NCBI RefSeq assembly: GCF_030695035.1
Contig: NZ_JAUYTT010000008.1
Coordinates: 620,001 to 684,000, forward strand
Direction of reading: 5' to 3'
DNA: 64,000 bases
Source: Frigidibacter sp.
GTDB taxonomy: Bacteria > Pseudomonadota > Alphaproteobacteria > Rhodobacterales > Rhodobacteraceae
Shown one piece after another: positions 43,741 through 53,085 of the stretch (the first letter of the stretch is position 1; the number at the start of each line of letters is the position of its first letter). The translations under genes and the position numbers were made by a program. Below the pieces are notes generated by a model. It ran no database searches. It saw only the letters and a program-made list of their open reading frames with translations, and was not told the origin of the DNA.

Positions 43741-43826
43741 ATGTGTGGCTCCAGTTATCGGGAGTTAGCCGCTCCCGAAATATATTCCAACACCGGCATA
43801 TGTGGAGCGGCCCGGCGGCGGCGGCC

Positions 43827-43840
43827 TTGATACAGATCAA
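43827..43840 (-). promoter_or_regulatory. FNR/FnrL box upstream of cydA
   Basis: TTGAT-ACAG-ATCAA, perfect match to TTGATN4ATCAA; 87 nt upstream of the cydA start codon. Confidence 0.8.
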
Positions 43841-43862
43841 TAACTGGTATCAGGGATGAGAG

Positions 43863-45500
43863 TTATCGCAGCGCCAGCACCCGATCCGCAGCGGCAGTCT
43901 CGACCTGCCGGTGGGCGGCGATCACGATGGCGACCTCGGGCAGCTCGGCCCGGATCCCGCGCAGCACCAGCGCCGCGGTGGCATCGTCCAGCCCCTCGGT
44001 CGGCTCGTCCAGCAGCAGGAGTTTCGGGCGGCGCAGCAGGGCGCGTGCCAGCGCCAGCCGCCTCGCCTCGCCGCCCGAAACCCCCTCGCCGCGCGGGCCG
44101 ATCCGGGCCGACAGGCCGCCTTTGGCGCGGATCACGCCGTCCATCTGCACCGCCGCCAGCACCTGCCACAGCCGCGCGTCATCGGCCTCCGCGGCAATGC
44201 GCAGCGTTTCTGCCACCGTGCCAGCCATCAACGCGCTGCGTTGGGGCAGCAGTGTCAGCACGCCGCGCAGGGGAGCCTCGGGCCAATCCCTCACCGCCAG
44301 CCCGCCAAGGGTGATCTGGCCCGCCGCCACCGGATGCAGGCCCGCCACCGCCAGCAGCAGCGTCGATTTGCCCGACCCGCTGGCGCCGGTGATCGCCAGC
44401 GTCTCACCCGCCGCGACGGTCAGCGACAGGCCCGACAGAATCGGCGCGGTGGTACCGGGGCGGTGCAGGGTCACATCGGTGATGCACAGCGCCGTGCCCT
44501 GCGGCACCTCCCCCGCTGGCGGCACCGCCTGCGGCGCCAGATCGCGCGCCACCCGGCGGGCGGCATCGGCCATGCGGCCCAGATCGGCCGCCGCGCGGCG
44601 CAGCGGCATCAGCGTTTCCGCCAGCGCCAGCGCCGCGAAGAAGCCAAGCGCGGCGAAGCCAGGCTCTATCCGCCCCGCCTGCACCAGCGTCATGCCGAGC
44701 CCGAGCGCTCCGGCGGCAACCACGGTGGCCAGCGCGGCCAGCGCCGCCCCGGTCCAGCGCTCGGCCCGGTCGAGCCGGCGGCGCAGGACAAACCGCCGGG
44801 CCTCCGCCTCCATCGCCACCCCGGCCTGCGCCTGCAGGCGGCCATAGACCGCAAGGTCGCGCCGGGCGCGGATCAGGTCGATCAGTCGGCTGCGGAAGGC
44901 CTGCGCCGCCGTCTCGGCCCGGCGCGACAGCGGCACCGAGACCGCCGCGATCCGCCCGAAGATCACCGCGGCGCCAAGGACATAGCCACCGACCACCCAA
45001 AGCGCGACGCCGGGCGCCACCAGCAGCCACAGCGCCGCCAGCGCCAGCACCTGCGCCAGCGCCCCGGCGATCAGCGGCAGCACCAGCCGCAGCGGCACCC
45101 CGTCCAGCGCGTCGATATCCGCGGTCAGCCGGTTCAGCGCCTGCGCACCGCGGATGCGGATCATCGCTGCATGGGGCGCGGCCAGATGCGCCGCCAGCAC
45201 CCGCAGCCGCAGGCTTTCCAGCGCGCGCAGGGTGGCGTCATGGGTCAGCACCCGCTCGCCATAGCGCGCCGCGGCCCGGCCAAGCGCCAGAAAGCGCACC
45301 ATTGCCGAGGGGCGGAACACGTCGAACACAGCGCCCATGCCCGCCAGCCCGGCCGCCGCGGCGGCGGTGATGAACCAGCCCGAGAGGCCGAGCAGGGCCA
45401 CGCCCATCACCAGCACCACGAGGCTCAGCGCCGCACCGCGCAGCAGCGCGCTGCGCTGGTCGCGCAGGATCATCGCGAACACGGTCCAAAGCGCGGTCAT
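43863..45500 (-). CDS. cydC: Thiol reductant ABC exporter subunit CydC
   Basis: ABC exporter with GASGSGKSTLL and VSGGEARRLALARALLRRPKLLLLDEPTEGLD; overlaps cydD. Confidence 0.93.
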   Translation of the reverse strand: MTALWTVFAMILRDQRSALLRGAALSLVVLVMGVALLGLSGWFITAAAAAGLAGMGAVFDVFRPSAMVRFLALGRAAARYGERVLTHDATLRALESLRLRVLAAHLAAPHAAMIRIRGAQALNRLTADIDALDGVPLRLVLPLIAGALAQVLALAALWLLVAPGVALWVVGGYVLGAAVIFGRIAAVSVPLSRRAETAAQAFRSRLIDLIRARRDLAVYGRLQAQAGVAMEAEARRFVLRRRLDRAERWTGAALAALATVVAAGALGLGMTLVQAGRIEPGFAALGFFAALALAETLMPLRRAAADLGRMADAARRVARDLAPQAVPPAGEVPQGTALCITDVTLHRPGTTAPILSGLSLTVAAGETLAITGASGSGKSTLLLAVAGLHPVAAGQITLGGLAVRDWPEAPLRGVLTLLPQRSALMAGTVAETLRIAAEADDARLWQVLAAVQMDGVIRAKGGLSARIGPRGEGVSGGEARRLALARALLRRPKLLLLDEPTEGLDDATAALVLRGIRAELPEVAIVIAAHRQVETAAADRVLALR

Positions 45501-47167
45501 GGCGCACCCCCAAGCTCGATGACCCTGTCCATCCGCGCCGCAAGCTGCCGGTCATGCGTCGCCACGATCAGCGTCGCCCCCCGCGCCGCCTGCGCCAGCA
45601 GCCCCTCGGTCACGATCCGCGCGGTGGCCGCATCCAGATCCGCCGTCGGCTCATCGGCCAGGATCAGGTCCGGCGCGCCGTAGACCGCCCGCGCCAGCGT
45701 GATCCGCCGCGCCTCGCCGCCCGAAAGGCCACCACCGGTTTCGCCGAGGCGCGTGGCAAGGCCCTGCGGCATTGCCGCCACCACCTCGCCCACCGCCGCC
45801 GTCGCCAGCGCGGCCTGCAGATCGCCCACGCGCCCCAGGGTCAGGTTCTGCCGCAGGCTGCCAGACAGGAAATGCGGCGCCTGCGGCATCCAGCCGAGCC
45901 TTGCCCGCCAGCCATCCGCGTTGTCACCCGTCAGCCCCTGCCCCGCCACGACCACCTGCCCCGCCGCCGGCAGCTCCAGCCCCGCCATCAGGCGCAGGGC
46001 GCTTGTCTTGCCGGCGCCGCTGGCCCCCACCAGCGCCACCCGCTCACCCGGTGCGATGCGGATGTCGGGCAGCGCCACGCCCGCGGGGGTCTGGCATCCC
46101 AAGAGCGCAATGCTCGCCGGGCCGGCAAGCCGCGCGGCAGCCCCGCCTGAGCCCCGGAGTTGCGGGCCCGGATCGGCGCCCCAGGTCTCGATCTCCTCGA
46201 TCACCGCGGTGGCGGCGGCCTTGTCATGCCAGGCGGCCGAGAGATCGCGCAGCGGCTGGTAGAACTCCGGCGCCAGCAGCAGCAGGAAGATCCCGGCCTG
46301 CGGGCTGACCGCCCCGCCCCAGGCCCCGAAGCCAAGCGCGCCGAGCAGCGAGAACCCCACATAGACCGCCACCATCGCCACGCCGATGGCCGCGAACAGC
46401 TCCAGCACCGTCGAGGACAGGAAGGCCACCCGCAGCACAGCCATTGTGCGGGCGCGCAGGTCGCCAGCCTGCGCGGCGAACCCCGCCTGCACCGCACCGC
46501 CTGCGCCCAGCAGGCGAATGTCCACCAGCGCCGAAAGCCGCTCCACCAGAAAATCGTTCAGCGTGCCGATCTCGGCCATCTGCCTTGCGCTGGCCTCTTT
46601 GGCGGCCATCCCGATCAGCGCCATGAACAGCGGGATCAGCGGGCCCGAGACCAGCAGCACTACGCCCACCGCCCAGGAGTGCCAGAAGGCCAGCGCAAGG
46701 ATCACCAAGGGCACCACCCTCACCCGCGCCGAGGCGGGGGCGTAGCGGGTGAGATACGGCGCCAGCAGCTCCAGCTTCTCGCCGGCCAGCGCGGCGATGG
46801 CCCCTGCCCCGCCAAAGCGGCCCTCCGCCGCACGCCGCGCCTCGGCCGCCACGATGCGCGCCCGTGCGTCTGCAATAACCACCTCTGCAGCCGCCTGCGC
46901 GCTGGCTTCCGCCAGCAGCCCCAGCCCGGCGCGCAGCAGCCCCAGGCCAGCGAAAACCAGCGCAGCCAGCAGCGGCGAGGCCTCGGCGCCGGTCAGCAGC
47001 GCGCCGAGGGCCCAGGCGACGACCGCGGCCTGCAGCGGCCAGAGCAGGGCGGCCAGCACCGACAGGGTGGCCGCGCGGCGCTGCAAGACGCGGCCGGGCG
47101 CCAGAAGGTCTGGGGCCACAAGGAAGGCGGCTGGCTGGGGGCGGGTCTGGGCCAAGGTCTCTCTCAA
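45497..47167 (-). CDS. cydD: Thiol reductant ABC exporter subunit CydD
   Basis: ABC exporter with GASGAGKTSALRLM and LSGGEARRITLARAVYGAPDLILADEPTADLD; cyd context. Confidence 0.93.
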   Translation of the reverse strand: MRETLAQTRPQPAAFLVAPDLLAPGRVLQRRAATLSVLAALLWPLQAAVVAWALGALLTGAEASPLLAALVFAGLGLLRAGLGLLAEASAQAAAEVVIADARARIVAAEARRAAEGRFGGAGAIAALAGEKLELLAPYLTRYAPASARVRVVPLVILALAFWHSWAVGVVLLVSGPLIPLFMALIGMAAKEASARQMAEIGTLNDFLVERLSALVDIRLLGAGGAVQAGFAAQAGDLRARTMAVLRVAFLSSTVLELFAAIGVAMVAVYVGFSLLGALGFGAWGGAVSPQAGIFLLLLAPEFYQPLRDLSAAWHDKAAATAVIEEIETWGADPGPQLRGSGGAAARLAGPASIALLGCQTPAGVALPDIRIAPGERVALVGASGAGKTSALRLMAGLELPAAGQVVVAGQGLTGDNADGWRARLGWMPQAPHFLSGSLRQNLTLGRVGDLQAALATAAVGEVVAAMPQGLATRLGETGGGLSGGEARRITLARAVYGAPDLILADEPTADLDAATARIVTEGLLAQAARGATLIVATHDRQLAARMDRVIELGGAP

Positions 47168-47213
47168 ACTGATGCGTCAGATGTCAGTTAGAGGGTATTC
47201 GCCACCACAGATG

Positions 47214-47227
47214 TGATCTGGATCAAA
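47214..47227 (-). promoter_or_regulatory. FNR-like box in the cydD/Rrf2-regulator intergenic region
   Basis: Minus strand TTGAT-CCAG-ATCAC, 9/10 match to TTGATN4ATCAA. Confidence 0.6.
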
Positions 47228-47285
47228 TACAGAACGCTCCGCCGCGACTACGCCCTGCTTAACTGGCACGGAGGACAAGACTTTC

Positions 47286-47759
47286 ATGCGCCTGACCACC
47301 AAGACCAACCTTGCAACCCGGGTGCTGATGGCCTGCGCGGCGAATGAGGGCCGCACGCTGCGCACCTCGGAGATCGCGGCGACGTGCAACGCCTCGCTCA
47401 ACCACCTTCTGCAGATCGTCAATGCGCTGCAGGCGGGCGGCTTCATCGAAACCCTGCGCGGGCGCAGCGGCGGCTTGCGGCTGGCCCGCGCCCCGGGGCA
47501 GATCTCGATCGGTGCGGTGTTCCGGCTGTTCGAGGCCGGCCTGCCCTTTGCCGAATGCTTCGATCCCGAGACGAACACCTGCCCACTGTCATCGGTCTGC
47601 CGGTTGCGCAGTTTCGTCTCGCGCGCGTTAGAGGCTTTCTATCACGAGCTGGACATGGTCACGCTGGCCGATCTTGTGAAGGGCAATTGCGGGCTGATCA
47701 CCTTGCTGGAAGTGCCGGACGTCCTGCGCCGCGACTGCCCGCAAGGGGCGACCGCCTGA
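47286..47759 (+). CDS. Rrf2 family transcriptional regulator, NsrR-like with three-Cys cluster motif
   Basis: MRLTTKTNLATRVLMACAANEGRTLRTSEIAATCNAS; ECFDPETNTCPLSSVCRL. Confidence 0.9.
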   Translation: MRLTTKTNLATRVLMACAANEGRTLRTSEIAATCNASLNHLLQIVNALQAGGFIETLRGRSGGLRLARAPGQISIGAVFRLFEAGLPFAECFDPETNTCPLSSVCRLRSFVSRALEAFYHELDMVTLADLVKGNCGLITLLEVPDVLRRDCPQGATA

Positions 47760-47768
47760 GGCGGATCC

Positions 47769-50177
47769 TCAGCCCGGGATGGCCGACGCGGCCTTCCCGG
47801 GCGCATCGCCTTCTGCCTGCGCGGCGTCCTTCGCCTGCCCGTCAGCTTCCATGGTGACCGGGCTGCGCAGCCAAAGGTCGCGCTGCGGGAAGGGGATCTC
47901 GATCCCCTCGGCAGCGAAGCGCTCGGCGATCGCGTGGTTCATGTCCGATTTCACCGTCAGCCCGAAATTGATGTCGGACAGCACGGCGCGGATCTCGAAA
48001 TCCATCGAACTGGCGCCGAAGCCGGTGAACAGCACAAAGGGCGCCGGCGTCAGCATGACCAGCGGGTGCGCTGTCACGATCTCTTTCAGCACCCGCTCCA
48101 CCTGCCGCGTGTCAGAGCCATAGGCCACACCCACCGGCACGATGATCCGGCCCGACATGTTGAACCGGGTCCAGTTGGTGACCGGGTTGGCGATCAGGTC
48201 GGCATTGGGCACGATCACGTCGGTGCGGTCGAAGGTCTCGATCCGCGTCGCGCGCACGGAAATCGCGCGCACGATGCCCTGCCGGCCGCCAACCTCGATC
48301 CAGTCGCCCTCGGAAATCGGCCGCTCGATCAGCAAGATGATGCCCGAGACGAAGTTCTGCACGATGGTCTGCAGGCCAAAGCCGATGCCGACCGACAGCG
48401 CCCCCGCGACGATGGCAAGCGAGGAGAGGTCAATCCCCGCCGCGGTGATCGCGATGATCGCGGCCAGGAACACGCCCACATAGCCAAGGCCCGAGACGAT
48501 GGCCGTCTGCCCGCCCTTGTCGAGCTTGGTCTTGGGCAGGATCGTGCTGCGCATGGCGCCCTGCACCATCCGCGTCGCCATATAGCCGAGCGCGAAGACG
48601 ATGCCGAAGGTCAGGAACACCGCGGGTGACAGGCGGATGCCGCCCATGTCGAACCCGGTCTGCACCCGCGTCCAGGCCTCGCCCAGATCGGTCAGCCGCG
48701 CGCCCCAGATCAGCGCCAGCAGCGGCACCGCACCCAGCAGCAGGCCAAAGCCCGCCAGCACCGGCACCAGCGCATCCTCGGCCCGCTCATCGCCGGTGAC
48801 GAGGCCGTAGATGTCGGTCGCACCCCGCTGCAGCAGCAGCACGAGCCCCAGCAGTGCCAGCGACAGCGTGGTGGACCAGGTCAGGGCATTGCCCACCTCG
48901 ACATAGCCGACGCCGCCAAGGATCGGCCCGATGATCGCCACCGCCGCCGTCAGCCCGCCCACCAGCCCGATCACTTGCGCCCGGGTGCCGCGGGCCTCGG
49001 GCTCGGCGGCCTCGGCCCGAGCATGGGCCATCAGCAATCGCCCCAGCCGGAAGAGCGAGGCGCCCGCCGCCGCCTGCAGCAAGAACGACACCGCTGCCTG
49101 CGTCGGCGGCGCGGCATCGGCCAGCAGCACCCGCCGCCACATCTCCAACGCGACCAGCAGCCCCAAAACCGTCACATGCACCCGAGCCTCGGCATGTTTT
49201 GCGGGGGCAACAAGCGGCGCCGCTACCTCTGGCGCGACCGGCACGGCGGGGAACAGCCATCCCCCCAGCCAGCGCGCGATGAACAGCGGCGCGGTCAGCA
49301 CCGGCAGCGCGGCAATCCCGGCGCCGCCGCCCGCCTCGAGCATCCCCGTCGCATCCAGCGCCAGCGAGATCAGCACCGTGCCCGCGACCGGCAGCAGGAT
49401 CTGCCCGAAAGACACCGCGCCCTCGGCCAGACGTCGCGAGCGCGGACGATCCGACCGGCGCAGGCGGCGCGTCAGCCAGGCGATCCAGCCGCCGCCCCGC
49501 CACAGCAAAAGCCCGGCGGCGACAAGGTAGAGCCCGATCACCGGCAGGTTGCCGGTCAGCGTGGCGCGGTTGCGCTCGCTGGCCCAGGCGACGGACAGAT
49601 CGCTGCCGATCTTGGCAAAGGCCGCACTGGCGCCCGAGACCGCCGCCGGCCAGTTCGCCGGGTTCAGCGGCGCAGGCGCGGTCGTCAGCAGCGCCGCAGT
49701 CTGGCGCTCGCGCAGCAGCTGGTCGATCTCGCGCACGATGCCATCGGCGCGGCTATGGGCCTCGACCGCTGCGATGCGAGGCGCCTGGATCTGGGCCATC
49801 TGGCTGGACAGCTCGGCGCGGCGGGCGGCGATGTCGGCGGCCTCGGTTTCCCCCTCGGCCGGCGGGGCGCCCAAGGCTTCCATCTGGCTGCGCAGGGTTT
49901 CAAGCCGCAAGTCATCGCCGCTTTGCGCCGCAAGGAAGCGGTCGCGCCAGACGACGATCTCGGCGCGCAGATCCTCAATGGCCCGGTCCGAGGCGCGCCC
50001 GGCCGCCACCGCCTCTTCGGCGCGTTTGGCGACGGAGTCCCAAGCGGCATAATCCGGCGCCTCGGTGGTCTGCGCAAAGGCAGCGCCGGGCGCGATCCCG
50101 GGCAGAACGGGTAGAGCCAGCGCCAGCATAACGGCCAGCGCAAGGGTCTTCAGGCGGCCAAGCATCCGCACCGGCAT
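47769..50177 (-). CDS. Mechanosensitive ion channel family protein (MscS; large N-terminal DUF3772-like region)
   Basis: ALSVGIGFGLQTIVQNFVSGIILLIERPISEGDWIEVGGRQGIVRAISVRATRIETFD. Confidence 0.93.
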   Translation of the reverse strand: MPVRMLGRLKTLALAVMLALALPVLPGIAPGAAFAQTTEAPDYAAWDSVAKRAEEAVAAGRASDRAIEDLRAEIVVWRDRFLAAQSGDDLRLETLRSQMEALGAPPAEGETEAADIAARRAELSSQMAQIQAPRIAAVEAHSRADGIVREIDQLLRERQTAALLTTAPAPLNPANWPAAVSGASAAFAKIGSDLSVAWASERNRATLTGNLPVIGLYLVAAGLLLWRGGGWIAWLTRRLRRSDRPRSRRLAEGAVSFGQILLPVAGTVLISLALDATGMLEAGGGAGIAALPVLTAPLFIARWLGGWLFPAVPVAPEVAAPLVAPAKHAEARVHVTVLGLLVALEMWRRVLLADAAPPTQAAVSFLLQAAAGASLFRLGRLLMAHARAEAAEPEARGTRAQVIGLVGGLTAAVAIIGPILGGVGYVEVGNALTWSTTLSLALLGLVLLLQRGATDIYGLVTGDERAEDALVPVLAGFGLLLGAVPLLALIWGARLTDLGEAWTRVQTGFDMGGIRLSPAVFLTFGIVFALGYMATRMVQGAMRSTILPKTKLDKGGQTAIVSGLGYVGVFLAAIIAITAAGIDLSSLAIVAGALSVGIGFGLQTIVQNFVSGIILLIERPISEGDWIEVGGRQGIVRAISVRATRIETFDRTDVIVPNADLIANPVTNWTRFNMSGRIIVPVGVAYGSDTRQVERVLKEIVTAHPLVMLTPAPFVLFTGFGASSMDFEIRAVLSDINFGLTVKSDMNHAIAERFAAEGIEIPFPQRDLWLRSPVTMEADGQAKDAAQAEGDAPGKAASAIPG

Positions 50178-50185
50178 CTGCAAGC

Positions 50186-51217
50186 TCACCCCTCGTACAC
50201 CTCGGGCAGATCGGCCGGCCCGCGGTCGAGCCAATGCGGCACCGGCAGGCCCTTGGCCTTCAGGAATTCGGGGTTGAACAGCTTGGACTGATAGCGGGTG
50301 CCGTAGTCGCACAGAATGGTGACGATGGTATGGCCCGGCCCCATTTCCTGCGCCATCCGCATCGCGCCGGCAATGTTGATGCCCGACGAGCCGCCAAGGC
50401 ATAGCCCTTCCTCCCAGAGAAGGTCGAACACCACCGGCAGCGCCTCGGCATCGGGGATGCGGAAGCTCATGTCCGGGGTCAGGCCTTCGAGGTTGGCGGT
50501 GATCCGGCCCTGCCCGATGCCCTCGGTGATCGACGAGCCTTCGGATTTCAGCTCGCCCGTCGTGTAGAAGCTGTGCAGCGCCGCACCCTCGGGATCGGCC
50601 AGCGCGATCTTCACGCCCTTGGGCTGCAGCGCCATCGCGACGCCGGCAAGCGTGCCGCCAGAGCCGACGGCGCAGATGAAGCCATCGACGCGGCCGCCGG
50701 TCTGGTCCCAGATCTCGGGGCCCGTCGTTTCCACATGCGCCTGCCGGTTCGCGACGTTGTCGAACTGGTTGGCCCAGATCGCGCCACGCGGCTCGGTCCT
50801 GGCCAGCGCCTCGGCGAGGCGGCCGGAATAGCGGACCTAGTTGTTGGGGTTGGAATAGGGCGCAGCAGGCACCTGCACCAGTTCGGCGCCCGCAAGGCGC
50901 AGCATGTCCTTCTTTTCCTGGCTCTGCGTTTCCGGGATCACGATCACGGTACGAAACCCCATGCTTGCGCCGACCAGCGCCAGCCCGATGCCGGTATTCC
51001 CGGCCGTGCCCTCGACGATGGTGCCGCCCGGCTGCAGCAGGCCGCGGGCCACCGCATCGCGGATGATGAACAGCGCCGCGCGGTCCTTGACCGACTGGCC
51101 GGGATTCATGAACTCGGCCTTGCCAAGGATCTCGCAGCCGGTGATCTCGCTGGCCTTCTTCAGGCGGATCAGCGGGGTGTGACCGACCGTCGCGGCCAGA
51201 TCGGAACAGATGCGCAT
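50186..51217 (-). pseudogene. cysK: Cysteine synthase A interrupted by an in-frame TAG at 50837-50839 (YSNPNN*VRYSGRL)
   Basis: ORFs 50837-51217 and 50186-50734 are in the same frame and together give a full-length CysK; only one TAG intervenes. Confidence 0.88.
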
Positions 51218-51414
51218 GACAAAGCCTCCGTGTTCGTGCCGCCCTTTCTATGCCGGGGCTGCCCGGGTCTCAAGCCCGGTAGTGGCTTTGTGAGAGGGGA
51301 GCAGGTGTTACACGGACAGAGGGCGGCGCTCGTCCGCCGGGCGGGCGAGCAACGCCAGTTCCAGGCGCTTTATGGTGCGGCTTACCTCCACCGTCGTTCT
51401 GCGTGGAACGGGTG

Positions 51415-51447
51415 GGAGCGCCCGCCCGGGGGGCGGACGGGCGCTCC
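51415..51447 (-). terminator. GC-rich hairpin in the trgB-cysK intergenic region
   Basis: GGAGCGCCCG...CGGGCGCTCC 10-bp stem. Confidence 0.5.
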
Positions 51448-51492
51448 AGGCGGCGCCAAGGCGCCTTGATTCAGGGCAAATGGGAAGGGCCG

Positions 51493-52635
51493 CTACTCCG
51501 CCGCCCGCAGCGCCTCTGCCGCCGCTTCCGCCCGCAGGTGCGGGCGTTGGCGGTCGAGCCAGTAGGCCAGCACGATCAGCGGCGCCAGATCCACCTCGCC
51601 GCTGTCGATCAGCTCGATCAGCTGATCGAATTGCATCACATGGCCGCGGATATCCTCGGTCTCGATATCCAGCCCGGCAATGCCACCAGTCCCGTCGGGC
51701 AGGTCGGCAAGGCCGACGAAGGTGTAGAGGTATTCGGTCTTCGCCCCCGGCGAGGCATAGCAGCTTGGCCCCGCGACCAGCCCCCGCAGGGTCAGCCCCG
51801 CCTCTTCCTCGGTCTCGCGCAGCGCACAGCTTTCCGGTGTCTCGCCGCCGTCAATGCGGCCCGCCACCGGCTCCAGCAGCCAAGGCTGCGCATCGCCGCG
51901 CACGAAGGGGCCCATGCGGAACTGCTCGATTACCAGCACCCGGTCGCGCACCGGGTCATAGGGCAGCACCACCACGGCATCGGCCGACACGAAGGTGGCG
52001 CGCGTCACCGGCTCTGTCATCTCGCCATCGAAGCGCCGCCATGAAATGTCATGCTCCTCGACCGAGAAGAAATGCGCATAGGGCTGGCGGAACGCGGTCA
52101 CCTGCACATCGCCGGGGCCGGCGGTGCGGCGCTGCAAGGTCGGTTTGCTCTGCCGTGCCCGCACCCGCGCGCCGCCGCGCACCAGCATCTGCGGATAGCG
52201 CGCCAGGACCGCGGCGGAGTCGGCCTGGCCATAGAGCGCCATGAAATCGCCCGCCGCTTCGGTCACCGTATCGCCCCAGCGGTCCAACCAGGCGGCAAAG
52301 TCCCAAGGTCCGCCATCCTGCCAGCGCCCCTCCTCGGGCCAGAACACCGCGGCGGGGACCTGCCCGCCGGCCTCAACCATCACCTCGCGCGTCACAAAAG
52401 CGAAACCGCCTTCGTAAAACGCCAGTCGCGCCCGGTCACTCTCCGTCAGCCCCTCGGCCAGCACACCCTGCACCGAGGCCCCGGGCGCCGCCAACAGCAT
52501 CGGAAAGTCCTCGCCTTCCGCCACCCGCACCGCATGATCCGCCAGCGTGGCAGGGCTCACAGACAGATCGCGCCCCAGCACGGCGGCGCGCAAAGGCGCA
52601 TGGCACAGGGTGCCGTAGAAGAACATCGCGGTCAT
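51493..52635 (-). CDS. trgB: Gamma-glutamylcyclotransferase-like plus NUDIX hydrolase fusion, TrgB-like
   Basis: N-terminal MTAMFFYGTLCHAPLRAAVLGR; C-terminal GRIDGGETPESCALRETEEEAGL Nudix box; adjacent to TrgA-like and CysK genes. Confidence 0.85.
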   Translation of the reverse strand: MTAMFFYGTLCHAPLRAAVLGRDLSVSPATLADHAVRVAEGEDFPMLLAAPGASVQGVLAEGLTESDRARLAFYEGGFAFVTREVMVEAGGQVPAAVFWPEEGRWQDGGPWDFAAWLDRWGDTVTEAAGDFMALYGQADSAAVLARYPQMLVRGGARVRARQSKPTLQRRTAGPGDVQVTAFRQPYAHFFSVEEHDISWRRFDGEMTEPVTRATFVSADAVVVLPYDPVRDRVLVIEQFRMGPFVRGDAQPWLLEPVAGRIDGGETPESCALRETEEEAGLTLRGLVAGPSCYASPGAKTEYLYTFVGLADLPDGTGGIAGLDIETEDIRGHVMQFDQLIELIDSGEVDLAPLIVLAYWLDRQRPHLRAEAAAEALRAAE

Positions 52636-52643
52636 CGGTCTTG

Positions 52644-53084
52644 CTATCTCCAGCTGCGGGCGGCCCAGTGTGCCAGCCCCCCGGCCAGCATCCCGCCGAC
52701 CAGTAACAGGCCGGCGACATCGGGATGCAACAGCAGCATGGCATTGTCGAGCATCAGCCCGAACATGCTCTGCAAAGCGTGCACCGGCCCGTCGTAAAGC
52801 TTCTGAAGTGAGCGCTGGATCATCTCGATGAAGGACACGATCAGCAACACGATCAACACCATGATCACCGTCGCCCGCAGCCCGGCCGACACCACCGCCA
52901 AAAACGGCTTGTGCGCCTCGGGCCCCAGCACCCGCCAGCCGGTCAGCAGCCCGGCCCCGCCCGCGATCGCCCACAGATAACCTGGAGGCGTGCCCTCGGG
53001 CAGATGCGGCGTCACCGCCCAGGACCCGAACACCCCCAGCGCAGCAAGGGCAATCGCGGCGATGAGCTTGGCAGCGGTGGGCAT
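52644..53084 (-). CDS. trgA: TrgA family membrane protein
   Basis: Small four-TM protein (MPTAAKLIAAIALAALGVFGSWAV...GYLWAIAGGAGLLTGWRVLG) between the trgB-like and cfa genes. Confidence 0.78.
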   Translation of the reverse strand: MPTAAKLIAAIALAALGVFGSWAVTPHLPEGTPPGYLWAIAGGAGLLTGWRVLGPEAHKPFLAVVSAGLRATVIMVLIVLLIVSFIEMIQRSLQKLYDGPVHALQSMFGLMLDNAMLLLHPDVAGLLLVGGMLAGGLAHWAARSWR

Positions 53085-53085
53085 G

